The notes under the pieces are model-generated. The model searched no databases and was not told the origin of the DNA. It saw only the letters and a program-made list of their open reading frames with translations. Positions 36,598 through 50,818 of a stretch of 64,000 bases of DNA are shown here, piece after piece. Both the position numbers and the translations under genes were made by a program. Source of the stretch: Colletes latitarsis. Lineage: Eukaryota > Arthropoda > Insecta > Hymenoptera > Colletidae. Location of the stretch: contig NC_135134.1 of the NCBI RefSeq assembly GCF_051014445.1, positions 10,569,672 through 10,633,671 of the forward strand. Direction: 5' to 3'. Numbering within the stretch: position 1 is the first letter of the stretch; each line of letters starts with the position of its first letter.

Positions 36598-38466
36598 TTT
36601 CAGTGTGGTACCACATTACTACGTGATCCAAACCAGAAAAAACCCAGGATCTGTTCAACAAGTATGTGGAGAATGCGAAAGTATGTGTCTGATGATGGCA
36701 AATCCCAGGCCTAGCCTAACCATAACATGCGTTATCCTCTAAAATATTGATCGAAACCAGGTTTAATTGAATGTTTCAGTGTGATACCACATTACTAACT
36801 GATCCAAACCAGAAAAAACCCAGGATCTGTTCAACAAGTATGTGAAAAATGCGAAAATATGATCCTGATGAGGGCAAATCCCGGACTTATCCCAGACCTA
36901 ACTAGCGTTATCCTCAAAAATATTGACCGAAACCATGTTTAATTTACTGTTTCAGTGTGGTACCACATTACTACGTGATTCAATCCAGAAAAAGCCCAGG
37001 ATCTAGCCATGGAGTTTAAGAAATATGCGAAATTATGAGCCTGATTAGGGCAAATCCTAGACCTAACCCAGACATAACATGAGTTATCCTCAAAAATATT
37101 GTTCGAAACCAGGTTTAATTGAATGTTTCAGTGTGGTACCGCATTACTACGTGATCCAAACCAGAAAAAACCCAGGATCCGTTCAACAAGTATGTGGAGA
37201 ATGCGAAAGTATGTGTCTGATGAGGGGAAATCCCAGGCCTAAACTAGACATAACATGCGTTATCCTCTAAAATATTGATCGAAACCTGGTTTAATGGACT
37301 GTTTCAGTGTGGTACCACATTACTACGTGATCCACACCAGAAAAAACCCAGGATCTGTTCAACAAGTATGTGGAGAATGCGAAAGTATGTGTCTTATGAT
37401 GGCAAATCCCAGGCCTAACCTAACCATAACATGCGTTATCCTCTAAAATATTGATCGAAACCAGGTTTAATTGAATGTTTCAGTGCGATACTACATTACT
37501 ACCTGATCCAATCCAGAAAAAGCCCAGGATCTAGCCATCAAGTATGAGAAATATGCGATAGTATGAGGCCGCTGAGGGCAAATCCTAGACCTAACCCAGA
37601 CCTAACATGCGTTATCCTCTAAAATATTTATCAAGACCAGATTTAATTGAATGTTTCAGTGTGGTACCACATTAGTACGTGATCCAAACCAGAAAAAACC
37701 GAGGATCTGTTCAACAAGTATGTGGAGAATGCGAAAGTATGCGTCTAATGAGGGCAAAGCCCAGGCCTAACCTAGACATAACATGCGTTATCCTCTAAAA
37801 TATTCATCGAAACCAGGTTTAATGGACTCTTTTAGTGTGGTACCACATTACTACGGGATCCAAACCAGAAAAAACCCTGGATCCGTTCAACATGTATGTG
37901 AAGAATGCGAAAGTATGTGTCTGATGATGGCAAATCCCAGGCCTATCCCAGACATAACATGCGTTATCCTCTACAATATTGACCGAAACCTGTCCTAATC
38001 GACTGTTTCAGTGTGGTACCACATTACTACGTGAGCCAAACCAGAAAAAGCCCAGGATCTGGCCATCAAGTATGGGAAATATGCGAAAGTACGAGCCTGA
38101 TGAGAGCAAATCCCAGACCTAACCCAGACCTAACATGAGTTATTCTCTAAAATATTGACCCAAACCAGGTTTAATGGACTGTTTCAGTGTGGTACCACAT
38201 TACTACGTGATCCAAACCAGAAAAACCCAGGATCTGTTCAACGAGTATGTGAGAAATGCGAAAATATGGCCCTGATGAGGGCAAATCCCAGGCCTAACCT
38301 AGACATAACATGCGCTACCCTCAAAAATACTGATCGAAACCAGGTTCAATGGACTGTTTCAGTGTGATACCACATTAGTACATGATCCAAACCAGAATAA
38401 GCCGGGGATCTGTTCAACAAGTATGTGAAAAACGCGAAAGTATGACCCTGACGAGGGCAAATCCCA
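36598..38466 (+). repeat. 1.87-kb segment, right copy (offset 5,632 bp from 30,966)
   Basis: Counterpart of 30,966-32,834. Here the right flank continues directly into CCCTCAAAATTATTCATCG without the domain-2 island, so it shows the uninterrupted arrangement. One small local change is 'ATTACTAACTGATCC' near 36,797. Confidence 0.84.
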
Positions 38467-39960
38467 GGCCTAACCTAGACCTAACATGCGTTACCCTCAA
38501 AATTATTCATCGAAACCAGGTTTAATCGACTGCTTCAGTGTGGTACCACATTACTACGTGATCCAAACCAGAAAAAAACCGAGGATCTGTACAACTAGTA
38601 TGTGAAGAATGCGAAAGTATGAGCCTGACGAGGGCAAATCCCAGACCTAACCGAGACCTAACATGAGTTATTCTCTAAAATATTCATGGAAATCAGGTTT
38701 AATGGACTTATTCAGTGTGGTTCCACATTACTACGTGATCCAAACCAGAAAAAACCCTGGATCCGTTCAACATGTATGTGAAGAATGCGAAAGTGTGTGT
38801 CTGATGAGGGAAAATCCCTGGCCTAACCTAGACCTAACATGCGTTACCCTCAAAATTATTCATCGAAACCAGGTTTAATCGACTGTTTCAGTGTGGTACC
38901 ACATTACTACGTGATCCAATCCAGAAAAAAACCGAGGATCTGTACAACTAGTATGTGAAGAATGCGAAAGTATGAGCCTGACGAGGGCAAATCCCAGACC
39001 TATCCCAGACATAACTTGCGCTGTCATCTAAAATATTGACAGAAACCTGTTTTAATCGACTGTTTCAGTGTGGAACCACATTACTACGTGATCCAAACCA
39101 GAAAAAGCCCAGAATCGGGCCATCAGCTATGAGAAATATGCGAAAGTACGGGCCTGATAAGGGCAAATCCCAGACCTAACCATGACCTAACATGCGTCAT
39201 CCTCTAAAATATTGATCGAAACCAGGTTTAATGGACTGTTTCAGTGTGGCACCACATTACTACATGGTCCAAACAAGAAAAAACCCAGAATCTGTTCAAC
39301 ATTATGTGAAAAACGCGAAACTATGTGCCTGATGAGGGCAAATCCCAGACCAATCTCCGACATAACATGCGTTATCCTCTAAAATATTGATCGAAACCAG
39401 GTTTAATGGACTGTTTCAGTGTGGTACCACATTACTACCTGATCCAAACCAGAAAAATACCCAGGATTTGATTAACAGGTATGTGTAGAACGCGAAAATA
39501 TGTGTCTGATGAGGGCAAATCCCCGGCATAAACTAGACATAACATGAGTTATACTCTACAATATTGATCGAAACCTGGTTTAATGGACTGTTTCAGTGTG
39601 GTACCACATTCCTACGTGATCCAATCCAGAAAAAGCCCAGGATCTAGGCATCAAGTATGAGAAATGTGCGAAAGTATGAGCCTGATGCGGGCAAATCCGA
39701 GACGTAACCCAGACCTAACATGCGTTATCCTCTAAAATATTTATCAAGACCAGATTTAATTGAATGTTTCAGTGTGGTACCACATTACCACGTGATCCAA
39801 AGCAGAAAACAACCCAGGATCTGTACAACTAGTATGTGAAGAATTCGAAAGTATGAGCCTGACGAGGGCAAATCCCAGACCTATCCCAGACATAACTTGC
39901 GTTATCATCTAAAATATTGACCGAAACCTGTTTTAATCGACTGTTTCAGTGTGGAACCAC
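38467..39960 (+). repeat. Copy of 23.7-24.6 kb joined to 25.15-25.69 kb
   Basis: It aligns first at offset 14,793 bp (the match begins further left, about 38,158), then after about 39,400 at offset near 14,275 bp (GATTAACAGGTATGTG, ATACTCTACAATATTG, CCCCGGC). The change of offset (518 bp) means about three monomers present at 24.6-25.15 kb are absent here, or were added there. Confidence 0.8.
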
Positions 39961-41639
39961 ATTACTACGTGATCCAAACCAGAAAAAACCCAGGATCTGT
40001 GTAATGAGTATGTGGAGAATGCGAAAGTATGTGTCTGATGATGGCAAATCCCAGGCCTATCCCAGACATAACATGCGTTAGCCTCAAAAATATTGATCGA
40101 AACCAGGTTTAATCGACTGTTTCAGTGTGGTACCACATTACTACGTGATCCAAACCAGATAAAACCCAGAATCTGTTCAACAAGTATGTGAAAAACGTGA
40201 AACTATGAGCCTGATGAGGGCAAATCCCAGAACTATCCCAGACCTATCATGCGTTATCCTCTAAAATATTGACCGAAACCAGTTTTAATCGACTGTTTCA
40301 GTGTGGAACCACATTACTACGTGATCCAAACCAGAAAAAGCCCAGAATCTGGCCATCAGCTATGAGAAATATGCGAAATTACGTGCCTGATAGGAGCAAA
40401 TCCCAGACCTAACCTAGACCTAACATGTGTCATCCTCTAAAATATTGATCGAAACCAGGTTTAATGGACTGTTTCAGTGTGGCACCACATTACTACGTGA
40501 TCCAAACCAGAAAAAAACCCAGAATCTGTTCAACAAGTATGTGAAAAACGCGAAACTATGAGCCTGATGAGGGCAAATCCCAGACCTATCTCCGACATAA
40601 CATGCGTTATCCTCTAAAATATTGATCGAAACCAGGTTTAATTTACTGTTTCAGTGTGGTACCACATTACTACGTGATCCAAACCAGAAAAAGCCCAGGA
40701 TCTGGCCATCAAGTATGGGAAATATGCGAAAGTACGAGCCTGATGAGAGCAAATCCCAGACCTAACCTAGACCTAACATGCGTTATCCTCTAAAATATTG
40801 ATCGAAACCAGGATTAATGGACTGTTTCAGTGTGGTACCACATTACTGCGTGATCCAATCCAGAAAATGGCCAGAATCAGGCCATCATGTATGAGAAATG
40901 TGCGAAAGTACGAGCCTGATGAGAGCAAATCCCAGACCTAACCGAGACCTAACATGAGTTATTCTCTAAAATATTCATGGAAACCAGGTTTAATGGACTT
41001 ATTCAGTGTGGTACCACATTACTACGTGATCCAAACCAGGAAAAACCTTGGATCCGTTCAACATGTATGTGAAGAATGCGAAAGTATGTGTCTGATGAGG
41101 GAAAATCCCTGGCCTAACCTAGACCTAACATGCGTTACCCTCAAAATTATTCATCGAAACCAGGTTTAATCGACTGTTTCAGTGTGGTACCACATTACTA
41201 CGTGATCCAAACCAGAAAAAAACCGAGGATCTGTACAACTAGTATGTGAAGAATGCGAAAGTATGAGCCTGACGAGGGCAAATCCCAGACCTATCCCAGA
41301 CATAACTTGCGTTATCATCTAAAATATTAACCGAAACCTGTTTTAATCGACTGTTTTAGTGTGGAGCCACATTACTACGTGATCCAAACCAGGAAAAGCC
41401 CAGAATCTGGCCATCAGCTATGAGAAATATGCGAAAGTACGAGCCTGATAAGAGCAAATCCCAGACCTAACCTAGACCTAACATGCGTCATCCTCTAAAA
41501 TATTGATCGAAACCAGGTTTAATGGACTGTTTCAGTGTGGCACCACATTACTACGTGATCCAAACCAGAAAAAACCCAGAATCTGTCCAACAAGTAAGTG
41601 AAAAACGCGAAACTATGACCCTGATGAGGACAAATCCCA
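39961..41639 (+). repeat. Mosaic monomers, no dominant higher-order unit
   Basis: About 9.5 monomers. The GGCACC type near 40,480 resembles 25,864 and 27,980. The part 40,954-41,169 closely resembles 23,870-24,085 and 38,663-38,878. Nothing other than satellite is seen. Confidence 0.78.
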
Positions 41640-44010
41640 GACCTATCCCAGACCTAACTTGCGTTGTCCTGTAAAATATTGATGGAAACCAGGTTTAATG
41701 GACTGTTTCAGTGTGGTACCACATTACTACGTGATCCAAACCAGAAAAAGCCCAGGATCCGTTCAACATGTATGTGGAGAATGCGAAAGTATGTGTCTGA
41801 TGAGGGCAAATCTCAAGCCCAACCTAGACATAACATGCGTTATCCTCTAAAATATTGATCGAAACCAGGTTTAATTGACTGTTTCAGTGTGGTACCACAT
41901 TACTACGTGATCCAATCCAGAAAAAGCCCAGGATCTAGCCATGAAGTATGAGAAATATGCGAAATTATGAGCCTGATTAGGGCAAATCCTAGACCTTACC
42001 CAGACCAAACATGGGTTATACTCTAAAATATTTATCAAGACCAGGTTTAATCGACTGTTTCAGTGTGGTACCACATTGCTACGTGATCCAAACCAGAAAA
42101 AACCCAGAATCTGTTTAACAAGTATGTGGAGAATGCGAAAGTATGTGTCTGATGAGGGCAAATCCCAAGCCCAACCTAGACATAACATGCGTTATCCTCT
42201 AAAATATTGATCGAAACCAGGTTTAATTGACTGTTTCAGTGTGGTACCACATTACTACGTTATCCAATCCAGAAAAAGCCCAGGATCTAGCCATGAAGTA
42301 TGAGAAATATGCGAAATTATGAGCCTGATTAGGGCAAATCCTAGACCTTACCCAGACCAAAAATGGGTTATCCTCTAAAATATTTATCAAGACCAGGTTT
42401 AATCGACTGTTTCAGTGTGGTACCACATTGCTACGTGATCCAAACCAGAAAAAACCCAGAATCTGTTTAACAAGTATGTGGAGAATGCGAAAGTATGTGT
42501 CTGATGAGGGCAAATCCCAAGCCCAACCTAGACATAACATGCGTTATCCTCTAAAATATTGATCGAAACCAGGTTTAATTGACTGTTTCAGTGTGGTACC
42601 ACATTACTACGTGATCCAATCCAGAAAAAGCCCAGGATCTAGCCATGAAGTATGAGAAATATGCGAAATTATGAGCCTGATTAGGGCAAATCCTAGACCT
42701 TACCCAGACCAAACATGGGTTATCCTCTAAAATATTTATCAAGACCAGGTTTAATCGACTGTTTCAGTGTGGTACCACATTGCTACGTGATCCAAACCAG
42801 AAAAAACCCAGGATCTGTTCAACAAGTATGTGAAGAATGCGAAAGTATGTGTCTGATGAGGGAAAATCCCAGGCCTAACCTAGACCTAACTTGCGTTATC
42901 CTCTAAAATATTGATCGAAACCAGGTTTAATGGACTGTTTCAGTGTGGTACCACATTACTACGTGATCCAAACCAGAAAAAACCCAGAATCTGTTTAACA
43001 AGTATGTGGAGAATGCGAAAGTATGTGTCTGATGAGGGCAAATCCCAAGCCCAACCTAGACATAACATGCGTTATCCTCTAAAATATTGATCGAAACCAG
43101 GTTTAATTGACTGTTTCAGTGTGGTACCACATTACTACGTGATCCAAACCAGAAAAAATCCAGGATCTCGTCAACAAGTATGTGGAGAATGCGAAAGTAT
43201 GAGCCAGACGAGGACAAATCCCAGACCTATCCCAGACCTAACTTGCGTTGTCCTGTAAAATATTGATGGAAACCAGGTTTAATGGACTGTTTCAGTGTGG
43301 TACCACATTACTACGTGATCCAAACCAGAAAAAGCCCAGGATCCGTTCAACATGTATGTGGAGAATGCGAAAGTATGTGTCTGATGAGGGCAAATCCCAA
43401 GCCCAACCTAGACATAACATGCGTTATCCTCTAAAATATTGATCGAAACCAGGTTTAATTGACTGTTTCAGTGTGGTACCACATTACTACGTGATCCAAT
43501 CCAGAAAAAGCCCAGGATCTAGCCATGAAGTATGAGAAACATGCGAAATTATGAGCCTGATTAGGGCAAATCCTAGACCTTACCCAGACCAAACATGGGT
43601 TATACTCTAAAATATTTATCAAGACCAGGTTTAATCGACTGTTTCAGTGTGGTACCACATTGCTACGTGATCCAAACCAGAAAAAACCCAGAATCTGTTT
43701 AACAAGTATGTGGAGAATGCGAAAGTATGTGTCTGATGAGGGCAAATCCCAAGCCCAACCTAGACATAACATGCGTTATCCTCTAAAATATTGATCGAAA
43801 CCAGGTTTAATTGACTGTTTCAGTGTGGTACCACATTACTACGTGATCCAATCCAGAAAAAGCCCAGGATCTAGCCATGAAGTATGAGAAATATGCGAAA
43901 TTATGAGCCTGATTAGGGCAAATCCTAGACCTTACCCAGACCAAACATGGGTTATCCTCTAAAATATTTATCAAGACCAGGTTTAATCGACTGTTTCAGT
44001 GTGGTACCAC
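41640..44010 (+). repeat. 352-bp dimer amplification within a 9-mer duplication
   Basis: Two alternating monomer types (GATCGAAACC...AGCCATGAAGTATGAG and TATCAAGACC...TGTTTAACAAG) repeat as a dimer. The ATGAAGTATGAG mark starts at 41,941, 42,293, 42,645, 43,525 and 43,877, giving steps of 352, 352, 880 and 352 bp. The run from 41,640 (TTGTCCTGTAAAATATTGATGG) repeats at 43,224, a 1,584-bp (9-mer) offset. Copies are nearly identical, so the amplification is recent. Confidence 0.86.
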
Positions 44011-44491
44011 ATTACTACGTGATCCACACGAGAAAAAACCCAGGATCTGTTCAACAAGTATGTGAAGTATGCGAAAGTATGAGTCTGATGTGGGGCAATT
44101 CCCAGGCCTAACCTAGACATAACATGCGTTATCCTCTAAAATATTGATCGAAACCAGGTTTAATGGACTGTTTCAGTGTGGTACCACATTACTACGTGAT
44201 CCAAACAAGAAAAAGCCCAGAATCTGGCCATCAAGTATGAGATATATGCGAAAGTACGAGCCTGATGAGAGCAAATCCCAGACCTAACCTAGACCTAACA
44301 TGAATTATTCTCTAAAATACTGATCGAAACCAGGTTTAATGGACTGTTTCAGTGTGGTACCACATTACTACGTGATCCAATCCAGAAAAAGACCAGGATC
44401 TCTTCAACAAGTATGTGAAAAACGCGTAAGTATGAGCCTGATGAGGGCAAACCCCAGACCTATCCAGGACATAACTTGCGTTATCCTCTAA

Positions 44492-44667
44492 AACATTGAT
44501 CGATACCAGGCTTAATTGACTGTTTTAGTGTGGTACCACTTTGGTACGTGATCCAAAGCAGAAAAAACCCTCGCTCAGGTCAACCTGTATGTTAAAACTG
44601 CGAAAGTATGACCGTGACGAGGGCAAATCCCAGGCCTAACCTAGACCTAACATGCGTTATCCTCTAA
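44492..44667 (+). repeat. First copy of the diverged CTCGCTCAGG monomer subtype
   Basis: This subtype differs in several linked places: CTGTTTTAGTG, ACCACTTTG, CCAAAGCAG, CCCTCGCTCAGGTCAAC and CTGTATGTTAAAACTGCG. About 18 to 19 copies occur, for example near 44,921, 46,330, 47,210, 48,970, 51,962, 52,845, 55,310, 60,590, 62,530 and 63,410. An aberrant relative is at about 59,640-59,815. It is the most diverged monomer class in the window. Confidence 0.85.
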
Positions 44668-45439
44668 GATATTGATCGAAATCAGGATTAATCGACAGTT
44701 TCTGTGTGGTACCACATTACTACCTGATCCAAACTAGAGAAAACCCAGGATCTGTTCAACAAGTATGTGAAAAACGCGAAAATATGACCCTGATGAGGGC
44801 AAATCCCAGACCTATCCCAGACCTAACTTGCGTTATCCCATAAAATATTGATCGAAACCAGGTTTAATTGACTGTTTTCGTGTGGTACCACTTTACTAGG
44901 TGATCCAAAGCAGAAAAAACCCTCGATCAGGTCAACATGTATGTTAAAACTGCGAAAGTATGACCCTGATGAGGGCAAATCCCAGGCCTATCCCAGACCA
45001 AACTTGCGTTATCCTCTAAAATATTGATCGAAATCAGGTGTAATTGACTGTTTCAGTGTGGCACCACATTACTACGTGTTCCAAACCAGAAAAAGCCCAG
45101 GATCTGTTCCACAAGTATGTGAAGAATGCAGCAGTATGAGTCTGATGTGGGCAAATCCCAGGCCTAACCTAGACCTAACATGTGTTATCCACTAAAATAT
45201 TAATCGAAACCAGGTTTAATTGACTGTTTCAGTGTGGTACCACATTACTATGTGATCCAAACCAGAAAAAAACCCAGGATCTGTTCAAGAAGTATGTGAA
45301 GTATGCGAATGTATGAGACTGATGACGGCAAATCCTGGACTTAACCCAGACCTAACTTGCGTTATCCTCTAAAATATTGATCGAAACCAGGTTTAATTGA
45401 CTGTTTCAGTGTGGCACCACATTACTACGTGATCCAAAC

Positions 45440-46480
45440 CAGAAAAAGCCCAGGATCTGATCAACAAGTATGTGAAAAATGCGAAGGTATGAGCCTGATG
45501 ATGGCAGATCCCAGACCTATCCCGGACATAACTTGCTGTTATCCTCTAAAACATTGGTCGATACCAGGTGTAATTGACTGTTTTAGTGAGGTACCACTTT
45601 GCTACGTGATCCAAACCAGAAAAAACCCTCGCTCAGGTCAACATGTATGTTAATACTGCGAAAGTATGACCCTGATTTGGGCAAATCCCAGGCCTAACCT
45701 AGACCTAACATGCGTTATCCTCAAAAATATTGATGGAAACCAGGTTTAATTGACTGTTTCAGTGTGGTACCACATTACTACGTGATCCAAACCAGCAAAA
45801 TCCAGGGATCTGTTCAACATGTATGTTAAAACTGCGAAAGTATGACCCTGATGAGGGCAAATCCCAGACCTAACCTAGACCTAACATGCGTTATCCACTA
45901 AAATAATAATCGAAACCAGGTTTAATGGTCTGTTTCAGTGTGGTACCACATTACTATGTGATCCAAACCAGAAAAACCCAGGATCTGATCAACAAGTATG
46001 TGAAAAATGCGAAGGTATGAGCCTGATGATGGCAGATCCCAGACCTGTCCCAGACCTAACTTGCGTTATCCTCTAAAATATAGATCGAAACCAGGTATAA
46101 ACGACTGTTCCAGTGTGGTACCACATTACTACGTGATGCACACCAGAAAAAAACCCAGGATCTGTTCAACAAGTATGTGAAGTATGCGAAAGTATGAGTC
46201 TGATGTGGGCAATTCCCAGGCCTAACCTAGACATAGCATGCGTTATCCTCTAAAATATTGATCGAAACCAGGTTTAATTGACTGTTTTATTGTGGTACCA
46301 CTTTGCTACGTGATCCAAAGCAGAAAAAACCCTCGCTCAGGTCAACATGTATGTTAATACTGCGAAAGTATGACCCTGATTTGGGCAAATCCCAGACCTA
46401 ACCTAGACCTTACATGTGTTATCCCCTAGAATATTGATCGACACCAGGTTTAATGGACTGTTTCAGTGTGGTACCACATT
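45440..46480 (+). repeat. 1.04-kb segment duplicated 5,632 bp downstream, left copy
   Basis: It aligns with 51,072-52,112 at exactly 32 x 176 bp. The shared rare mark is the extra T in ACTTGCTGTTATCC (about 45,530 and 51,162). The match breaks where the right copy switches to the AGCAATATCC type. Confidence 0.82.
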
Positions 46481-49249
46481 ACTACGTGATCCAAACCAGA
46501 AAAAGCCCTGAATCTGGCCATCAAGTATGAGAAATATGCGAAAGTACGAGCCTGATGAGAGCAAATCCCAGGCCTAACCTAGACCTAACATGCGTTATCC
46601 TCAAAAATATTGATGGAAACCAGGTTTAATTGACTGTTTCAGTGTGGTACCACATTACTACGTGATCCAAACCAGCAATATCCAGGGATCAGTTCAACAT
46701 GTATGTTAAAACTGCGAAAGTATGACCCTGATGAGGGCAAATCCCAGACCTAACCTAGACCTAACATGCGTTATCCACTAAAATAATAATCGAAACCAGG
46801 TTTAATGGTCTGTTTCAGTGTGGTACCACATTACTACGTGATCCAAACCAGAAAAAGCCCAGAATCTGGCCATCAACTATGAGATATATGCGAAAGTACG
46901 AGCCTGATGAGAGCAAATCCGAGACCTAACCTAGACCTAACATGAATTATTCTCTAAAATACTGATCGAAACCAGGTTTAATGGACTGTTTCAGTGTGGT
47001 ACCACAATACTACGTTATCCAATCCAGAAGAAGACCAGGATCTCTTCAACAAGTATGTGAAAAACGCGAAAGTATGAGCCTGATGAGGGCAAACCCCAAA
47101 CCTATCCCGGACATAACTTGCGTTATCGTCTAAAACATTGATCGATACCAGGCTTAATTGACTGTTTTAGTGTGGTACCACTTTGCTACGTGATCCAAAG
47201 CAGAAAAAACCCTCGCTCAGGTCAACATGTATGTTAATACTGCGAAAGTATGACCCTGATTTGGGCAAATCCCAGACCTAACCTAGACCTAACATGCGTT
47301 ATCCACTAAAATAATAATCGAAACCAGGTTTAATGGTCTGTCTCAGTGTGGTACCACATTACTACGTGATCCAATCCAGAAAAAGCCCAGAATCTGGCCA
47401 TCAAGTATGAGAAATATGCGAAAGTACGAGCCTGCAGAGAGCAAATCCCAGACCTAACCTAGACCTAACATGAATTATTCTCTAAAATACTGATCGAAAC
47501 CAGGTTTAAACGACTGTTTCAGTGTGGTACCACATTACTACGTGATCCACACCAGAAAAAAACCCAGGATCTGTTCAACAAGTATGTGAAGTATGCGAAA
47601 GTATGAGTCTGATGTGGGCAATTCCCAAGCCTAACCTAGACATAACATGCGTTATCCTCTAAAATATTGATCGAAACCAGGTTTAATGGACTGTTTCTGT
47701 GTGGTACCACATTACTACGTGATCCAAACAAGAAAAAGCCCAGAATCTGGCCATCAAGTATGAGATATATGAGAAAGTACGAGCCTGATGAGAGCAAATC
47801 CCAGACCTAACCTAGACCTAACATGAATTATTCTCTAAAATACTGATCGAAACCAGGTTTAATGGACTGTCTCAGTGTGGTACCACATTACTACGTGATC
47901 CAAACCTGAAAAACCCAGGATCTGATCAACAAGTATGTGAAAAATGCGAAGGTATGAGCCTGATGAGGGCAAACCCCAGACCTATCCCGGACATAACTTG
48001 CGTTATCCTCTAAAACATTGATCGATACCAGGCTTAATTGACTGTTTTAGTGTGGTACCACTTTGCTACGTGATCCAAAGCAGAAAAAACCCACGCTCAG
48101 GTCAACATGTATGTTAAAACTGCGAAAGTATGACCGTGATGAGGGCAAATCCCAGGCCTAACCTAGACCTATCATGCGTTATCCTCTAAGATATTGATCG
48201 AAACCAGGATTAATCGACAGTTTCTGTGTGGTACCACATTACTACCTGATCCAAACTAGAAAAAACCCAGGATCTGTTCAACAAGTATGTGAAAAACGCG
48301 AAAATATGACCCTGATGAGGGCAAATCCCAGACCTATCCCAGACCTAACTTGCGTTATCCTCTAAAATATTGATCGAAATCAGGTGTAATTGACTGTTTC
48401 AGTGTGGCACCACATTACTACGTGTTCCAAACCAGAAAAAGCCCAGGCTCTGTTCCACAAGTATGTGAAGTATGCAACAGTATGAGTCTGATGTGGGCAA
48501 ATCCCAGGCCTAACCTAGACCTAACATGTGTTATCCACTAAAATATTGATCGAAACCAGGTTTAATTGACTGTTTCAGTGTGGCACCACATTACTACGTG
48601 ATCCAAACCAGAAAAAGCCCAGGATCTGGCCAACAAAAATGAGAAAAATGCGAAGGTATGAGCCTGATGAGGGCAGATCCCAGACCTATCCTAGACCTAA
48701 CTTGCGTTATCCTCTAAAATATTGATCGAAACCAGGTTTAATTGACCGTTTCAGTGTGGTACCACTTTACTACGTGATCCAAACCAGCAAAATCCAGGGA
48801 TGTGTTCAACATGTATGTTAAAACTGCGAAAGTATGACCCTGATGAGGGCAAATCCCAGACTTAACCTAGACCTAACATGCGTTATCCACAAAAATATTA
48901 ATCGAAACCAGGTTTAATTGACTGTTTTAGTGTGGTACCACTTTGCTACGTGATCCAAAGCAGAAAAAACCCTCGCTCAGGTCAACATGTATGTTAATAC
49001 TGCGAAAGTATGACCCTGATTTGGGCAAATCCCAGGCCTAGCCTAGACCTAACATGCGTTATCCTCAAAAATATTGATGGAAACCAGGTTTAATTGACTG
49101 TTTCAGTGTGGTACCACATTACTACGTGATCCAAAGCAGAAAAATCCCAGCATCTGTTCAACAAGTATATGAGGAATGCGAAAGTATGAGTCTGATGAGG
49201 GAAAATCCCAGGCCTAACCTAGACCTAACATGCGTTGTCCCCAAAAATA
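46481..49249 (+). repeat. Domain-2 monomers between duplications
   Basis: About 16 monomers of the domain-2 types. The part 46,500-47,350 resembles 54,600-55,440 and 62,700-63,540 (CCCTGAATCTGG, AGCAATATCCAGG, AATAATAATCG). The part 48,889-49,130 resembles 50,824-51,065 (CCACAAAAATATTAATCG). Nothing but satellite is present. Confidence 0.75.
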
Positions 49250-50818
49250 TTGATCGAAACCAGGTTTAATCGACTGTTTCAGTGTGGTACCACATTACTA
49301 CGTGATTCACACCAGAAAAAAACCCAGGATCTGTTCAACAAGTATGTGAAGTATGCGAAAGTATGAGTCTGATGTGGGCAATTCCCAGGCCTAACCTAGA
49401 CATAACATGCGTTATCCTCTAAAATATTGATCGAAACCAGGTTTAATTGACTGTTTTATTGTGGTACCACTTTGCTACGTGATCCAAAGCAGAAAAAACC
49501 CTCGCTCAGGTCAACATGTATGTTAATACTGCGAAAGTATGACCCTGATTTGGGCAAATCCCAGACCTAACCTAGACCTTACATGTGTTATCCCCTAGAA
49601 TATTGATCGACACCAGGTTTAATGGACTGTTTCAGTTTGGTACCACATTACTACGGGATCCAAACCAGCAATATCCAGGGATCTGTTCAACATGTATGTT
49701 AAAACTGCGAAAGTATGACCCTGATGAGGGCAAATCCCAGACCTAACCTAGACCTAACATGCGTTATCCACTAAAATAATAATCGAAACCAGGTTTAATG
49801 GTCTGTTTCAGTGTGGTACTACATTACTACGTGATCCAAACCAGAAAAAGCCCAGAATCTGGCCATCAAGTATGAGATATATGCGAAAGTACGAGCCTGA
49901 TGAGAGCAAATCCCAGACCTAACCTAGACCTAACATGAATTATTCTCTAAAATACTGATCGAAACCAGGTTTAATGGACTGTTTCAGTGTGGTACCACAT
50001 TACAACGTGATCCACACCAGAAAAAACCCAGGATCTGTTCAACAAGTATGTGAAGTATGCGAAAGTGTGAGTCTGATGTGGGCAATTCCCAGGCCTAACC
50101 TAGACATAACATGCGTTATCCTCTAAAATATTGATCGAAACCAGGTTTAATGGACTGTTTCAGTGTGGTACCACATTACTACGTGATCCAAACACGAAAA
50201 AGCCCAGAATCTGGCCATCAAGGGATGAGAAATATGCGAAAGTACGAGCCTGATGAGAGCAAATTCCAGACCTAACCTAGACCTAACATGAATTATCCTC
50301 TAAAATACTGATCGGAACCAGGTTTAATGGACTGTTTCAGTGCGGTACCACATTACTACGTGATCCAATCCAGAAAAAGACCAGGATCTCTTCAACAAGT
50401 ATGTGAAAAACGCGAAAGTATGAGCCTGATGAGGGCAAACCCCAGACCTATCCCGGACATAACTTGCGTTATCGTCTAAAACATTGATCGATACCAGGCT
50501 TAATTGACTGTTTTAGTGTGGTACCACTTTTCTACGTGATCCAAGGCGGAAAAAACCCTCGCTCAGGTCAACATGTATGTTAATACTGCGAAATTATGAC
50601 CCTGATTTGGGCAAATCCCAGACCTAACCTAGACCTAACATGCGTTATCCACTAAAATAATAATCGAAACCAGGTTTAATGGTCTGTCTCAGTGTGGTAC
50701 CACATTACTACGTGATCCAAACCTGAAAAACCCAGGATCTGATCAACAAGTATGTGAAAAATGCGAAGGTATGAGCCTGATGATGGCAGATCCCAGACCT
50801 GTCCCAGACCTAACTTGC
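49250..50818 (+). repeat. 14-monomer-offset duplication, left copy
   Basis: It aligns with 51,714-53,106, first at offset 2,464 bp (14 monomers; CTGTTTTATT at 49,451 and 51,915), then at 2,288 bp (13 monomers; TTACAACGTGATCC at about 50,001 and 52,289). Confidence 0.82.
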
